The position numbers and the translations under genes were made by a program. A stretch of DNA of 64,000 nt from Bacillus sp. FJAT-50079 (GTDB lineage Bacteria > Bacillota > Bacilli > Bacillales > Bacillaceae_C): positions 186,001 to 250,000 of the forward strand of contig NZ_JAGYPD010000007.1 in assembly GCF_018343515.1 (NCBI RefSeq), in the 5' to 3' direction. Under the pieces are notes generated by a model that saw only the letters and a list, made by a program, of their open reading frames with translations, was not told the DNA's origin and made no database searches. Position 1 is the stretch's first letter. The number at the start of each line of letters is the position of its first letter. Of this stretch, positions 16,104 to 24,707 are shown piece by piece.

Positions 16104-17174
16104 ATGAAAAATGATGGTATGAACTATGCTCCGAAAGGTAAAGTAAATCGTGTTGTTGCTGAAGGAGAATTTATTATTGCGGCGATATCCCTTGATCATG
16201 GACATATTTATGGAATGTGTAATGGATTAACGGAAGCAGGTGCAACATTAAAATGGGTGTATGATCCAGATCCTGCAAAAGTAGAAAAATTTATCGAATC
16301 TTTCCCAGGTGTGAAGGCTGCTGAAAGCCAAGAGCAAATTTTGCAAGATGAGGAAGTAAAGCTTATTGCAGCAGCTGCAATTCCATCCGAACGAGGACCG
16401 CTTGGCGTTCGCGTTATGGAAAGCGGAAAAGATTATTTTACAGATAAAACGCCTTTTACAACGATGGGTCAGTTGGAGGCAGCAAAAGAAACAGCCCAAC
16501 GTACAGGAAAGAAATATATGGTTTACTATTCCGAGCGCTTGCACGTAGAAAGTGCTGTATATGCTGGACAACTTATTGAGCAAGGTGCAATTGGACGTGT
16601 GCTTCAAGTATCAAACTTTGCACCCCATCTCCTCAATGCACCATCACGTCCAGAATGGTTCTTCCAAAAAGAGAAATATGGCGGGATATTATGTGATATT
16701 GGAAGCCACCAAATTGAGCAGTTCCTCTACTTCTCTGGCAATACAGATGCGGAAGTCGTGCGAAGCCAAGTAGCAAACTATGCAGCGAAGGATTATCCGG
16801 AGCTTGAAGACTTCGGTGATGCGATGCTCGTTGGTGCAAACGGCGCAACTCAATATTTTCGTGTAGACTGGCTCACTCCAGATGGGCTTGGTGTGTGGGG
16901 AGATGGGCGTACATTTATCCTAGGAACAGACGGATATATTGAAATAAGAAAATATATTGACATTGCCCGTGATGCTGAAGGCGATCAAGTGTATTTGTCC
17001 AATAAAGAAGGAACGTATCATTATTCCGTAAAAGGCCAAGTTGGATTCCCGTTTTTCGGTGAATTGATCCTTGACTGCATCAATCGCACTGAAAATGCAA
17101 TGACTCAGGAGCATGCATTTAAAGCAGCTGAGCTTTGCCTAATTGCGCAAGAGAAAGCAGTACGTTTGGAGTAG
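16104..17174 (+). CDS. Gfo/Idh/MocA-family oxidoreductase, divergent type
   Basis: 356 residues of the same superfamily but a different branch. The cofactor domain carries AAISLDHGHIYGMCNGLTEAG in place of the plain glycine motif, and the usual EKP lysine region reads TDKTPF. The substrate domain has SERLHVESAVYAG and GGILCDIGSHQIEQFLYF, with the Asp and His of the family active site. A GGAGTGA ribosome site lies within the preceding gene's end. The mixture of two similar and one divergent oxidoreductase suggests an oxidation-reduction cycle on one sugar. Confidence 0.82.
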   Translation: MKNDGMNYAPKGKVNRVVAEGEFIIAAISLDHGHIYGMCNGLTEAGATLKWVYDPDPAKVEKFIESFPGVKAAESQEQILQDEEVKLIAAAAIPSERGPLGVRVMESGKDYFTDKTPFTTMGQLEAAKETAQRTGKKYMVYYSERLHVESAVYAGQLIEQGAIGRVLQVSNFAPHLLNAPSRPEWFFQKEKYGGILCDIGSHQIEQFLYFSGNTDAEVVRSQVANYAAKDYPELEDFGDAMLVGANGATQYFRVDWLTPDGLGVWGDGRTFILGTDGYIEIRKYIDIARDAEGDQVYLSNKEGTYHYSVKGQVGFPFFGELILDCINRTENAMTQEHAFKAAELCLIAQEKAVRLE

Positions 17175-17185
17175 AAAGTAAATGA

Positions 17186-17434
17186 ATGGAAATCCCGTGT
17201 AAGTGTGAAACGCCTTTAGGTTTTTCTATTCCACTAAGATTTAAAGTAAACAGGTTTTGGAAAGTAACACTTTTAGGATTTTTTACTTCATGCTTAGTTG
17301 AGGTTATACAATTATTCACTTCTATACGTTCATTTGATGTGGATGACCTTATACTAAATACACTTGGAGCAATGATAGGGTTTGTTCTTTATCGACTATT
17401 CGATAAAGTTAGACCCTTAACAAAAGCAAATTAG
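17186..17434 (+). pseudogene. VanZ-family protein fragment (N-terminally truncated)
   Basis: 82 codons ending in the VanZ core: LLGFFTSCLVEVIQLF, then IRSFDVDDLILNTLGAMIGF. The preceding PLGFSIPL is the degraded end of the usual NLxLFIPLGF segment. Full VanZ proteins have 150-200 residues with several membrane helices; here only the last two remain and no ribosome site precedes the ATG at 17186. It starts 12 bases after the oxidoreductase stop. Most simply a remnant left by a deletion; VanZ-like proteins otherwise relate to glycopeptide tolerance or are of unknown role. Confidence 0.65.
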
Positions 17435-17450
17435 AATGATTTTCATGATA

Positions 17451-17486
17451 AAGCCTTAAATCTTTTAAAGAGATTAAGGCTTTTTG
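17451..17486 (+). terminator. Terminator after the VanZ remnant
   Basis: AGCCTTAA-ATCT pairs with AGAT-TAAGGCT (one bulge), followed by TTTTT. Confidence 0.75.
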
Positions 17487-17863
17487 TATTCTGTCCCGTG
17501 TTTCCAAGGAGTTTGAAAAATTAATTCTCGATCAGCGAGATCTTGATAAGACGCTGGAAAAATCGAAAAATGGTACTAGAAATCAATGAAAAAAATAAGT
17601 AATTTTATCTAAATGAACAAAAAACTGTGGACTTCCACCAGTTTTTTATTTACATATCCTATACTACACAAGATATTATGAGTAGGCGTAATCAGAGGTA
17701 GTTAGATTGTATTACCCGATTTACTTCATAATTAGCGGTTATATCTAATCTCCCCTTATTCATTTCTAGGAAGAGGCTGATATCATGCCAACATGATGCG
17801 GCTATTGCCTATTCAATCTCATGCTATACTTAATATAAGTAAACAAGAAAGGATGCTATATTC
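17487..17863. other. Gene-poor gap before the MATE gene
   Basis: Contains a 32-codon open stretch at 17491-17589 (LSRVSKEFEKLILDQRDLDK) that faintly resembles the end of a Spo0E-like phosphatase but has no start or ribosome site. A second terminator-like hairpin lies at 17619-17647 (AAAAAACTG paired with CAGTTTTTT). A possible -10 box TATACT lies at 17825-17830 without a convincing -35. Nothing else seen. Confidence 0.4.
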
Positions 17864-19204
17864 ATGAAGCAGCATGATTTTACGAGTGGCAATATTTGGA
17901 GACAGCTGCTCGTTTTTTCGATGCCGATTTTATTAACGAATTTATTGCAAGTTTCATATCAGTTTATTGATAGCTTATGGGTGGGAAATCTGCTTGGAGC
18001 GAATGCGCTCGGCGCGGTGGCGGTTTCGAGTACGGTTATTTTCACTGTATTATCTTTTATTATTGGTGTTAATAATGCTACGCTAACGATTTTATCCCAG
18101 TTAAAGGGGAAGGAAGACCCGAGACAACTGAAAAGCTACGTCAATGCATTTATCGTTATCCTATCGATCATGTCGATTTTGCTTGGGGTCGTCGGTTTTC
18201 TCTTTGCGGAACAGATTTTAAGATTACTAGGAACACCGGAAACGATGCTAGATTACGCAGTAAGCTATTTGCGAATTAACTTTCTTGGGATTCTTTTTTT
18301 ATTCGGTTATAACTTTATTGGTACGGTGTTTCGGGCGTTAGGAAATAGTAAAACACCGCTTCGGTTTGTCACTATCGCTGTTATTTTAAATGCCGTTTTA
18401 GATCCTATTTTTATCTACGTGTTTGATTGGGGAATCGAAGGGGCTGCATATGCAACGGTCGTTGCTCAAGGAGTAGCATTTTTGTACGGTTTATTTGTGA
18501 GCTTACATCATAAACTGATTCCGTTTTCTATCCCAACAATTCCCAAAAGGGCAGAAGTGTCATTGATTTTAAAGCAAGGTATTCCTGCTGGCTTACAAAT
18601 GATGGTGATTTCGGCTGGAATGGCTGCGATCATGAGTGTCGTCGCATCGCTCGGAGATAATGCCGTGGCGGGATTCGGTGCGGCTCAGCGGCTTGATAGC
18701 ATTCTTATGCTACCTGCCCATGCGCTCGGTACAGCTGTGAATAGTATGGCAGGACAAAATATTGCAGCTGGAAAATGGCAACGTGTAAGGCAAATCTCAT
18801 TATATGCCACTCTATTAAACTTAGGTGCGATGCTTATAGCTGCTGTCGGCATATTTTTCTTTGCGGGCTGGGGGATTCGTCTTTTTATTTCTGATGAAGG
18901 TGCAGTAAAGTTTGGAACGGAATATGTAAAAATCATCGCCTTCTTTTATCCATTTCTCGGTCTTAACTTCATTTGGAACGGAATTGTTCGTGCCTCGGGT
19001 GCAATGTTCCAAGTGCTCGTATTGAATATTATTTCATTTTGGATATTGCGCTACCCGCTCACTTTTCTGTTCACAAGTATGTTTGGTGAAAAAGGAGTAG
19101 GGATGGGAATGGCAGTCAGCTTTATGATTGGCAGTGTTACCGCATATGCTTATTACCGATTTGGGAATTGGAGGAAGAAAGAGTTGTTTAATGCTACTCT
19201 GTAA
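17864..19204 (+). CDS. MATE-family multidrug efflux transporter
   Basis: 446 residues with about twelve hydrophobic segments. The opening FTSGNIWRQLLVFSMPILLTNLLQ and QFIDSLWVGNLLGANALGAVAVS are classic for the MepA/NorM type; FGAAQRLDSILMLPAHALGTAVNSMAGQN marks the second half. Exports cationic drugs or metabolites in exchange for Na+ or H+. ATG 17864 is preceded by GAAAGGATG at a slightly long distance. Length is full. The acetyltransferase at 19251 follows by 46 bases and may be co-transcribed. Confidence 0.88.
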   Translation: MKQHDFTSGNIWRQLLVFSMPILLTNLLQVSYQFIDSLWVGNLLGANALGAVAVSSTVIFTVLSFIIGVNNATLTILSQLKGKEDPRQLKSYVNAFIVILSIMSILLGVVGFLFAEQILRLLGTPETMLDYAVSYLRINFLGILFLFGYNFIGTVFRALGNSKTPLRFVTIAVILNAVLDPIFIYVFDWGIEGAAYATVVAQGVAFLYGLFVSLHHKLIPFSIPTIPKRAEVSLILKQGIPAGLQMMVISAGMAAIMSVVASLGDNAVAGFGAAQRLDSILMLPAHALGTAVNSMAGQNIAAGKWQRVRQISLYATLLNLGAMLIAAVGIFFFAGWGIRLFISDEGAVKFGTEYVKIIAFFYPFLGLNFIWNGIVRASGAMFQVLVLNIISFWILRYPLTFLFTSMFGEKGVGMGMAVSFMIGSVTAYAYYRFGNWRKKELFNATL

Positions 19205-19250
19205 AAAATATGAAGTTGCCTTGAATAAGGAAGATAAAGGAGAATACAAA

Positions 19251-19700
19251 ATGGAATTTTATCAAGCAAATCAACAGGATGTTGAAGGAGTTGCTGATCT
19301 GTTTGATCGATATCGGCAATTTTATCAACAGCCTGCAAGTAATACAGATGCATATAGATTTATAAAGGAACGTATTGTAAATGGTGATTCTATTATTTTT
19401 GTGGCAAAGAAAGAGATGGAATACATCGGGTTTGTTCAGCTTTATCCAACTTATTCTTCGATCGCCATGAAAAAGGCGTGGATTTTAAACGATTTGTATG
19501 TTGTTGAGAAGGAACGCCGAGTCGGTGTTGCTCAGCAATTATTAAATCTAGCAATGAATTTAGGTCAACAAACAGATGCTGCTTATATTACATTAGAGAC
19601 AGCTCCTATGAATAGCGGAGCTAAACAATTATATGAAAAGAATGGGTTTGTTTGTGATACAGCATTTGAGCATCATACATTGAGCTTTACATCTAAATAA
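19251..19700 (+). CDS. GNAT-family N-acetyltransferase
   Basis: 149 residues, single acetyltransferase domain: ILNDLYVVEKERRVGVAQQLLNLA carries the acetyl-CoA loop (normally R/Q-x-x-G-x-G/A), and ETAPMNSGAKQLYEKNGF is the usual C-terminal block. The frame extends back into the MATE gene, but AAAGGAG (19237-19243) fixes the start at 19251. Substrate unknown. A terminator follows. Confidence 0.85.
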   Translation: MEFYQANQQDVEGVADLFDRYRQFYQQPASNTDAYRFIKERIVNGDSIIFVAKKEMEYIGFVQLYPTYSSIAMKKAWILNDLYVVEKERRVGVAQQLLNLAMNLGQQTDAAYITLETAPMNSGAKQLYEKNGFVCDTAFEHHTLSFTSK

Positions 19701-19710
19701 TAAGAAATAA

Positions 19711-19754
19711 GAAAAGAAGAGTGTATATATTTTTATAACTACTCTTCTTTTTTG
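19711..19754 (+). terminator. Terminator after the acetyltransferase
   Basis: GAAAAGAAGAGT pairs with ACTCTTCTTTTTT across an AT-rich loop. Confidence 0.75.
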
Positions 19755-19869
19755 TATTATGAAGGTGAATGAAATTAAACAATCGAGCAAAAAGGGTTGC
19801 TCCTTAAAAACTGAAAAAATATAAAAAAATCTCGTAGCAGTTGAATTTCTTTTTTAAAAACTGTAAAGT

Positions 19870-19884
19870 GAACATAAACGAACA
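19870..19884. promoter_or_regulatory. Candidate operator before the DeoR gene (GAACA repeats)
   Basis: GAACA at 19870 and CGAACA at 19879 repeat at a 10-base interval, one helical turn, 21 bases before the start codon. They are the reverse of TGTTCG repeats in the kduD promoter. Confidence 0.5.
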
Positions 19885-19904
19885 AAAGTGGAAGTGTGAA
19901 TAGA

Positions 19905-20660
19905 ATGCTAAGTGCGAAAAGACATGAAATCATTTTGGAAATTCTTGATAAAGAGAACATGATTAAAGTTTCTCAATTAAGTAAAGAGCTAGGTGTGACT
20001 GAAAAAACGATTCGTATGGATTTAATGACGCTTGAGGAAAAAGGTTTGCTGCAGCGTGTTCATGGTGGAGCAGTACCTGTTCAATCGTCCGGTTTGTTCC
20101 CGATTGCGGAACGCCAAGAAAAGTATACATCAGAAAAGCAGCGAATCGCACAAAAGGCTGTAGAAAACATTGAAGATGGAGATACGATTTATCTCGATGG
20201 CGGGAGTACGATGAGGGAAATTGCTAAACTTCTTGATCCGTACAGGGTAACGGTTATCACAAATGATCTGCGAATTGCTAGCATTATTGCTGAAATGAGT
20301 AAGCCAGATTTAATTATGCTAGGTGGAATGCCGGTTGGATCAACGACTTCGCTATATGGACCATTAGCTAAAGATGCCCTTCAAAACATTCATGTGAAAC
20401 ATCTTTTTCTAGCAACAACCGGTCTATCTTTGGAGCATGGTTTAACTGTTTTCCACACATTACATGCTGAATATAAGCGGGAAATCATGAAAATCGCAGA
20501 GCAAATTACGTTATGCTGTGACCATACAAAGATTGGTAATATGGCGTTATTTAAATTTGCCGATATACCTGAAGTCCACACGATCATTACAGATCAACGA
20601 CCGGAAGATAAATATATTGACTATTTTTCAGAGAACCATGTAAAACTCATTGTCGTATGA
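19905..20660 (+). CDS. DeoR-family transcriptional regulator (uronate locus)
   Basis: 251 residues. Winged helix at about 3-57 (IKVSQLSKELGVTEKTIRMDLMTLEEKG, then RVHGGAV) and DeoR sensor domain with YLDGGSTMREIA, VITNDLRIA, LGGMP and CCDHTKIGN. ATG 19905 is better placed behind GTGGAAG than GTG 19896. It directly precedes kduD-kduI with a terminator and a strong promoter between, and shared TGTTCG/CGAACA elements point to autoregulation and control of kduDI, with a KDG-related or other phosphorylated sugar as possible effector. Confidence 0.87.
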   Translation: MLSAKRHEIILEILDKENMIKVSQLSKELGVTEKTIRMDLMTLEEKGLLQRVHGGAVPVQSSGLFPIAERQEKYTSEKQRIAQKAVENIEDGDTIYLDGGSTMREIAKLLDPYRVTVITNDLRIASIIAEMSKPDLIMLGGMPVGSTTSLYGPLAKDALQNIHVKHLFLATTGLSLEHGLTVFHTLHAEYKREIMKIAEQITLCCDHTKIGNMALFKFADIPEVHTIITDQRPEDKYIDYFSENHVKLIVV

Positions 20661-20687
20661 GAAAGTTTCAAGTTAAGTATCTGGACG

Positions 20688-20715
20688 CAATTACGCCTTG
20701 GCGTAATTGATTTTA
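20688..20715 (+). terminator. Terminator between deoR and kduD
   Basis: Perfect ten-pair stem CAATTACGCC / GGCGTAATTG followed by ATTTTA. Confidence 0.7.
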
Positions 20716-20719
20716 TCGC

Positions 20720-20761
20720 TTGACATGTTCGAAAATGTTCGATAGTATTAAATTACGAACA
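20720..20761 (+). promoter_or_regulatory. kduD promoter with embedded TGTTCG operators
   Basis: TTGACA (20720-20725), 17-base spacer, TAGTAT (20743-20748). The spacer holds two TGTTCGA copies exactly 10 bases apart (20726 and 20736), and the inverted CGAACA lies at 20756-20761 over the start site. A repressor there would block RNA polymerase. Confidence 0.7.
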
Positions 20762-20789
20762 AAATAATACATTAAAAGGATGTGTACCA

Positions 20790-21545
20790 ATGTCCTCTAT
20801 TTTTCAATTAGATGGAAAGACAGCCCTAGTTACCGGGGTTAGCCGTGGATTAGGGAAAGGGATTGCGTTAGGTTTTGCAAAAGCTGGAGCTGATATTGTA
20901 GGAATTAGTGTCAGCAACATGGATGAAACAAAGCAAGAAGTAGAAAAACTAGGTCGCAAGTTTTATGACATTACTGCTGATTTCTTAGATTTAGAGGCGG
21001 TAAAAAAAGCAGCCAAGGAAGCGATTGAAAAAGCAGGCAAGATTGATATTTTAGTAAATAATGCAGGGATTATTCGTAGAAATGATGCGAAGGATTTTAC
21101 AGAAGAGGATTGGAACGACGTGTTGAACGTTAACCTTAATGCCCTTTATTCGATTAGCCATATTATCGGCAATCATATGATAGAAAATGAAAAAGGGAAA
21201 ATCATTAATATCGCCTCGATGCTTTCATTCCAAGGTGGAATCCGTGTGCCGGCATATACAGCAAGTAAGCATGCAGTTGCGGGCTTGACGAAAGCGCTAT
21301 CTAACGAATGGGCAAAGCTTGGTATAAATGTAAACGCTATTGCGCCAGGATATATGGCGACTGACAACACAGAAGCATTGCGGGAAGATCCTGTGAGAAG
21401 TACAAATATTTTAGGAAGAATTCCAGCAGGGCGTTGGGGAACACCAGAAGATTTAGTTGGCCCAGCGGTATTCCTAGCTTCTGATTCCTCTGACTATGTA
21501 AGCGGTCATATCTTATGTGTTGATGGCGGTTGGATGAGCAGTTAA
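20790..21545 (+). CDS. kduD: 2-dehydro-3-deoxy-D-gluconate 5-dehydrogenase
   Basis: Short-chain dehydrogenase, 251 residues, interconverting 2,5-diketo-3-deoxygluconate and KDG during breakdown of unsaturated uronates from pectin or glycosaminoglycans. NAD-binding TGVSRGLGKGIA at about 15-26, NNAGIIRR, catalytic YTASK with upstream Ser (IASMLSF), and the C-terminal SDYVSGHILCVDGGW. The KduD-typical start SSIFQLDGKTALVTG and the kduI neighbour support this over a generic SDR. Ribosome site AAAAGGATG before ATG 20790. Confidence 0.9.
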   Translation: MSSIFQLDGKTALVTGVSRGLGKGIALGFAKAGADIVGISVSNMDETKQEVEKLGRKFYDITADFLDLEAVKKAAKEAIEKAGKIDILVNNAGIIRRNDAKDFTEEDWNDVLNVNLNALYSISHIIGNHMIENEKGKIINIASMLSFQGGIRVPAYTASKHAVAGLTKALSNEWAKLGINVNAIAPGYMATDNTEALREDPVRSTNILGRIPAGRWGTPEDLVGPAVFLASDSSDYVSGHILCVDGGWMSS

Positions 21546-21604
21546 TGCTCGGTCGACACGCTTAAAAATATACTAAACTATTAAATTTCAGGAGGTTTTT
21601 TATA

Positions 21605-22435
21605 ATGGAAATTCGTCACTCACGTCATTATAAAGAAGTAGAGCGCTTTAACACGGAAGAGTTAAGAGAGAATTTTTTAGTGCAAAACCTATTCGTTCCA
21701 GGTGAACTAAAACTGGTTTATTCACATGAAGATCGTATGATCGTTGGTGGAGCATGCCCGACAAACGAAGCAATTAAGCTTGATGCTGGAGATGCTTTAA
21801 GAACAGAATATTTTCTAGAGCGTCGTGAAATAGGAATCGTAAATATCGGTGGAGCAGGACTTGTTACTGCTGGTGGAAAAGATTATGAGCTTGGTCCAAG
21901 AGATTGCTTATACGTTGGTAAAGGTGTAGAAGAAGTTCTTTTCAAAAATGTAGACGAAGAGAATCCAGCAAAATTCTACCTAATGTCAACGACTGCTCAT
22001 AAAGAAATTGAAATTCAAAAAATGAGCATTCAAGAAGCAACTCCAAATCATCTTGGTGCAGTAGAAACATCAAACAAACGTACAATTTATCAATATATCC
22101 ATGCGGGCGGACTAAAAAGCTGCCAGTTGATGCTTGGTATGACAATTCTTGAAGATAATAGCCTTTGGAATACAATGCCAGCTCACGTTCATGACCGCCG
22201 TTCTGAAATTTACCTATACTTTGATATGAAAGAAGATACACGCGTATTCCACTTCATGGGTAAACCAGATGAGACTCGTCACCTTGTGATGAAAAATGAA
22301 GAAGTGGTTATTTCACCACCATATTCGATTCACTCAGGTGTAGCAACAGGTTCTTACACATTCATTTGGGCAATGGGTGGAGAAAACTACACGTTCACAG
22401 ACATGGACGCAGTAGCAATGGACGAACTTAAATAA
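21605..22435 (+). CDS. kduI: 5-dehydro-4-deoxy-D-glucuronate isomerase
   Basis: Cupin-type zinc isomerase, 276 residues, full length. Converts 5-keto-4-deoxyuronate to 2,5-diketo-3-deoxygluconate, the KduD substrate. Zinc ligands visible in PAHVHDRRSEIYLYFD (two His and Glu) and a His in PPYSIHSGVATG. Starts with MEIRHSRHYKEV and ends GGENYTFTDMD as in KduI proteins. AGGAGG precedes ATG 21605. One operon with kduD, terminated by the hairpin at 22443. Confidence 0.93.
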   Translation: MEIRHSRHYKEVERFNTEELRENFLVQNLFVPGELKLVYSHEDRMIVGGACPTNEAIKLDAGDALRTEYFLERREIGIVNIGGAGLVTAGGKDYELGPRDCLYVGKGVEEVLFKNVDEENPAKFYLMSTTAHKEIEIQKMSIQEATPNHLGAVETSNKRTIYQYIHAGGLKSCQLMLGMTILEDNSLWNTMPAHVHDRRSEIYLYFDMKEDTRVFHFMGKPDETRHLVMKNEEVVISPPYSIHSGVATGSYTFIWAMGGENYTFTDMDAVAMDELK

Positions 22436-22442
22436 TACCAAA

Positions 22443-22476
22443 AGTGCCGAGGATAACACTCTCGGCACTATTTTAT
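22443..22476. terminator. Terminator between kduI and the convergent anti-sigma gene
   Basis: AGTGCCGAG (22443-22451) pairs with CTCGGCACT (22461-22469), tail ATTTTAT; T-rich on the minus side as well, so probably bidirectional. Confidence 0.75.
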
Positions 22477-22488
22477 CTATTGATGTTA

Positions 22489-23919
22489 CTATTGACGAAT
22501 ATCGATCCATAAACGATCTTCCGCATTCATGTCTTCAGTGTCTCCGAAGCCACTGTAATGGAAAGCATCAAGAAAGATGGAATCCAGTTTATCCTCATCT
22601 ACAAAATAACCTAGGTTAACCTTCACCGTTTGTCCTGGCTCGATACGGCCAATATTGTAAAAGCTTTTTCCGTCTCCGTGAGGTTCTAGATAATCCACTT
22701 CACCAGTCATTATACTTTCTTCGGCAATTCCATTTTCTCCAGCATAGTTCCATACATTTTTTTCCGATTTAAGCACTTGTAAAGACGGGTGCATGTAGAT
22801 TTCTTCTATTGCTTGATCACTATTGTTTTTCACGGTTGTTGTCAGATAGACAAATTTGAGATTCACTAATTTGGACTCTACTAATTTGTGAATGGAATCC
22901 TTCCCATTTCCGACTTTATATACATCCCTTTTGTACGGGAGCAATTTATTCGTCTGATCTAAAGCCTTATTCTCGCTTAGCCTCTCAATGCCCATATCAT
23001 TAAAATTCCCTTGTTTAAAATCCGAGATTGAATCAAAGACTTCTACTTTTTCTACAACAAATTCAAGTTTGCTAACAGATTCAGCGCTATCTAACGTTAC
23101 TGGAACCCTTTGTCCTACATTAAATAATTGTTTGCTGTTTTTTTTCAAAGGAATAACGCGAGACTCCGTTGGTTCTTTCACATTGCTGAAAAGGGGTTCA
23201 TCATAATCTACTGTATATGATGCCATTTCTTCTGATGTTGGTTCAAGTGAAATGTTCTCTATGACTTTCATCATTTGTTCATCACTCACATCATTTCCAA
23301 TGTAACTTTGTAACATAATCCCTTCTTCCTCGAATAAGAGAAAGACCTGTCTATCAAACACTACATTTTTGTTTCCAGTATCTTTATTTACAATCACTGC
23401 TTTTCTGCCGTTTATCTCCTTTTCATCGTAGCCGACTGAATATAAAGTTTGGAAATCGGAGTTTTTTCCTAATCTCCAAAGAATGAATGAAAACCCACCA
23501 TTTGCATAGTTATCTTTAAAGGAATATTTCATAGCTAAGCTATCATTGGCTTCCATATTTTCTGGTAAATAACCGACTTTCATTTGATACCAACTGTCTC
23601 TCTTTTTGAAAATCTTATTTGTCACTGAAACAATCACTTCATAATTTTGTTTTTGAACAATGATATCATAGGCCTTTACTGCTCCAAAAACAGTTGTTGG
23701 CATGGCAATCAATAAGCAGGCAGCGGCGATTAAAATACGATTCCTTTTACGTTTGGGTTGTGATTGTTTACCCTTCATTCTGATCTCATCCATAAACAAT
23801 TTCTTTTTGAGCTTGTATGTATCTGAAAATTCATGTTGTTCATCCAGTTTATCAAAATCTTCTAAAGCAATTTTTTCGGCTAAGTCATCCATTTTTTTTA
23901 AGTTCTTCAATTTCATCAT
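22489..23919 (-). CDS. Membrane-anchored anti-sigma-type protein (DUF4179/DUF4367-like)
   Basis: 476 residues with a short cytoplasmic N-terminal part, one membrane segment at about 61-79 (RILIAAACLLIAMPTTVFGA) and a large extracellular region. The stretch GYLPENMEAND resembles DUF4367 domains, and the rest may hold a second beta-domain. Start ATG 23919 follows AGGAGGTCGAC and overlaps the sigma-factor gene by 35 bases. Position and topology indicate an anti-sigma factor that holds the co-transcribed ECF sigma at the membrane; this role is inferred, as no classical zinc anti-sigma motif is seen. Confidence 0.7.
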   Translation of the reverse strand: MMKLKNLKKMDDLAEKIALEDFDKLDEQHEFSDTYKLKKKLFMDEIRMKGKQSQPKRKRNRILIAAACLLIAMPTTVFGAVKAYDIIVQKQNYEVIVSVTNKIFKKRDSWYQMKVGYLPENMEANDSLAMKYSFKDNYANGGFSFILWRLGKNSDFQTLYSVGYDEKEINGRKAVIVNKDTGNKNVVFDRQVFLLFEEEGIMLQSYIGNDVSDEQMMKVIENISLEPTSEEMASYTVDYDEPLFSNVKEPTESRVIPLKKNSKQLFNVGQRVPVTLDSAESVSKLEFVVEKVEVFDSISDFKQGNFNDMGIERLSENKALDQTNKLLPYKRDVYKVGNGKDSIHKLVESKLVNLKFVYLTTTVKNNSDQAIEEIYMHPSLQVLKSEKNVWNYAGENGIAEESIMTGEVDYLEPHGDGKSFYNIGRIEPGQTVKVNLGYFVDEDKLDSIFLDAFHYSGFGDTEDMNAEDRLWIDIRQ

Positions 23920-24442
23920 ATTGTCGACCTCCTATAATATTAAGCACTCGTTTTCGAGCTCGTTCAAATTGCTTGCGGACGTTAACTTCGGTAATTCCTG
24001 TTAGCTTTGAGATTTCCCGATAAGTTAAGTCATAAAAGACTTTATACTTAAAAACCTGTTTGTAAGAATCTTTTAATGTTGTTAGCAATGTATCAATTTG
24101 AGCCTCAGTCATAAAAGACTGTTCCCACTTTTCAATATTTTCATCTGCTACTCCTGCCGTTTCTCTATGATATTCTTCTAAGAATATGTCACGACGTTTA
24201 TTTTTCCGATAACTGTCAATCGCTTTGTTTTTCGCAATTCTTAAAATGTAGCGTTTAAGCTCTTGGGTGTCCAAGCCGCAGATTTTTTCAAGATGCTGAT
24301 AAAGAGTAATAAATGTCTCTTGGACTGTATCTTCAGCCTGCTGAACATTATTCAAAATAGAATGGGCTACATAGTAAACTTTTTGTTCATACAACTCATA
24401 TAGCTCTTCCATCTTTTCGTAATCTTTGTTTGTATTTTTCAT
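23885..24442 (-). CDS. ECF-type RNA polymerase sigma factor
   Basis: 185 residues with sigma region 2 (YYVAHSILNNVQQAEDTVQETFITLYQHL, about 23-51; helix IAKNKAIDSYRK follows) and region 4 (YKVFYDLTYREISKLTGITEVNVRKQFERARKRV). Strong GAGGAGGG site before ATG 24442. It is followed by an overlapping membrane protein gene, the usual sigma/anti-sigma arrangement for response to envelope or antimicrobial stress. The inducing signal is unknown. Confidence 0.88.
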   Translation of the reverse strand: MKNTNKDYEKMEELYELYEQKVYYVAHSILNNVQQAEDTVQETFITLYQHLEKICGLDTQELKRYILRIAKNKAIDSYRKNKRRDIFLEEYHRETAGVADENIEKWEQSFMTEAQIDTLLTTLKDSYKQVFKYKVFYDLTYREISKLTGITEVNVRKQFERARKRVLNIIGGRQYDEIEELKKNG

Positions 24443-24685
24443 CTTATCCCTCCTCTCACTCTATATAACGAATGGAAGCTGTACTTTTGTGACACTTCAT
24501 CCAACTATTAGAAGGAGCCATAGCTGTAAAGTTTGCTTCATACAATTGTGAGTTGAAAACGTTGGTGGCTTGATATTCGTAGGAACGTCTAGATAAAAAA
24601 AGTTGCATAGTATGTAGCAACTTTAAAGTGAAAAGAAATTCTGGAGATTTCACGTGGTTTTTCTCCTAAAGTGGAAAACACTAAA

Positions 24686-24707
24686 AAGACTGACTCCTCG
24701 TCAGTCT
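24686..24707 (-). terminator. Terminator overlapping the LacI-family stop codon
   Basis: AAGACTGAC (24686-24694) pairs with GTCAGTCTT (24699-24707); on the minus strand a TTTTTAG tail follows. The last codons of the regulator form one arm. The adjacent gap 24443-24685 holds one more small hairpin (GTTGC/GCAAC near 24601-24620) and no supported gene. Confidence 0.7.

Noticed and set aside
17491-17589. Spo0E-like small protein
   Set aside because: Only 32 codons, no start codon or ribosome site, resemblance faint; noted only as a possible remnant.
17803-17830. MATE gene promoter
   Set aside because: The TATACT box is good, but no -35 hexamer lies at 16-18 bases.
24456-24653. 65-codon minus-strand ORF before the sigma factor gene
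   Set aside because: Covers promoter and hairpin sequence, no ribosome site, composition unlike coding sequence.
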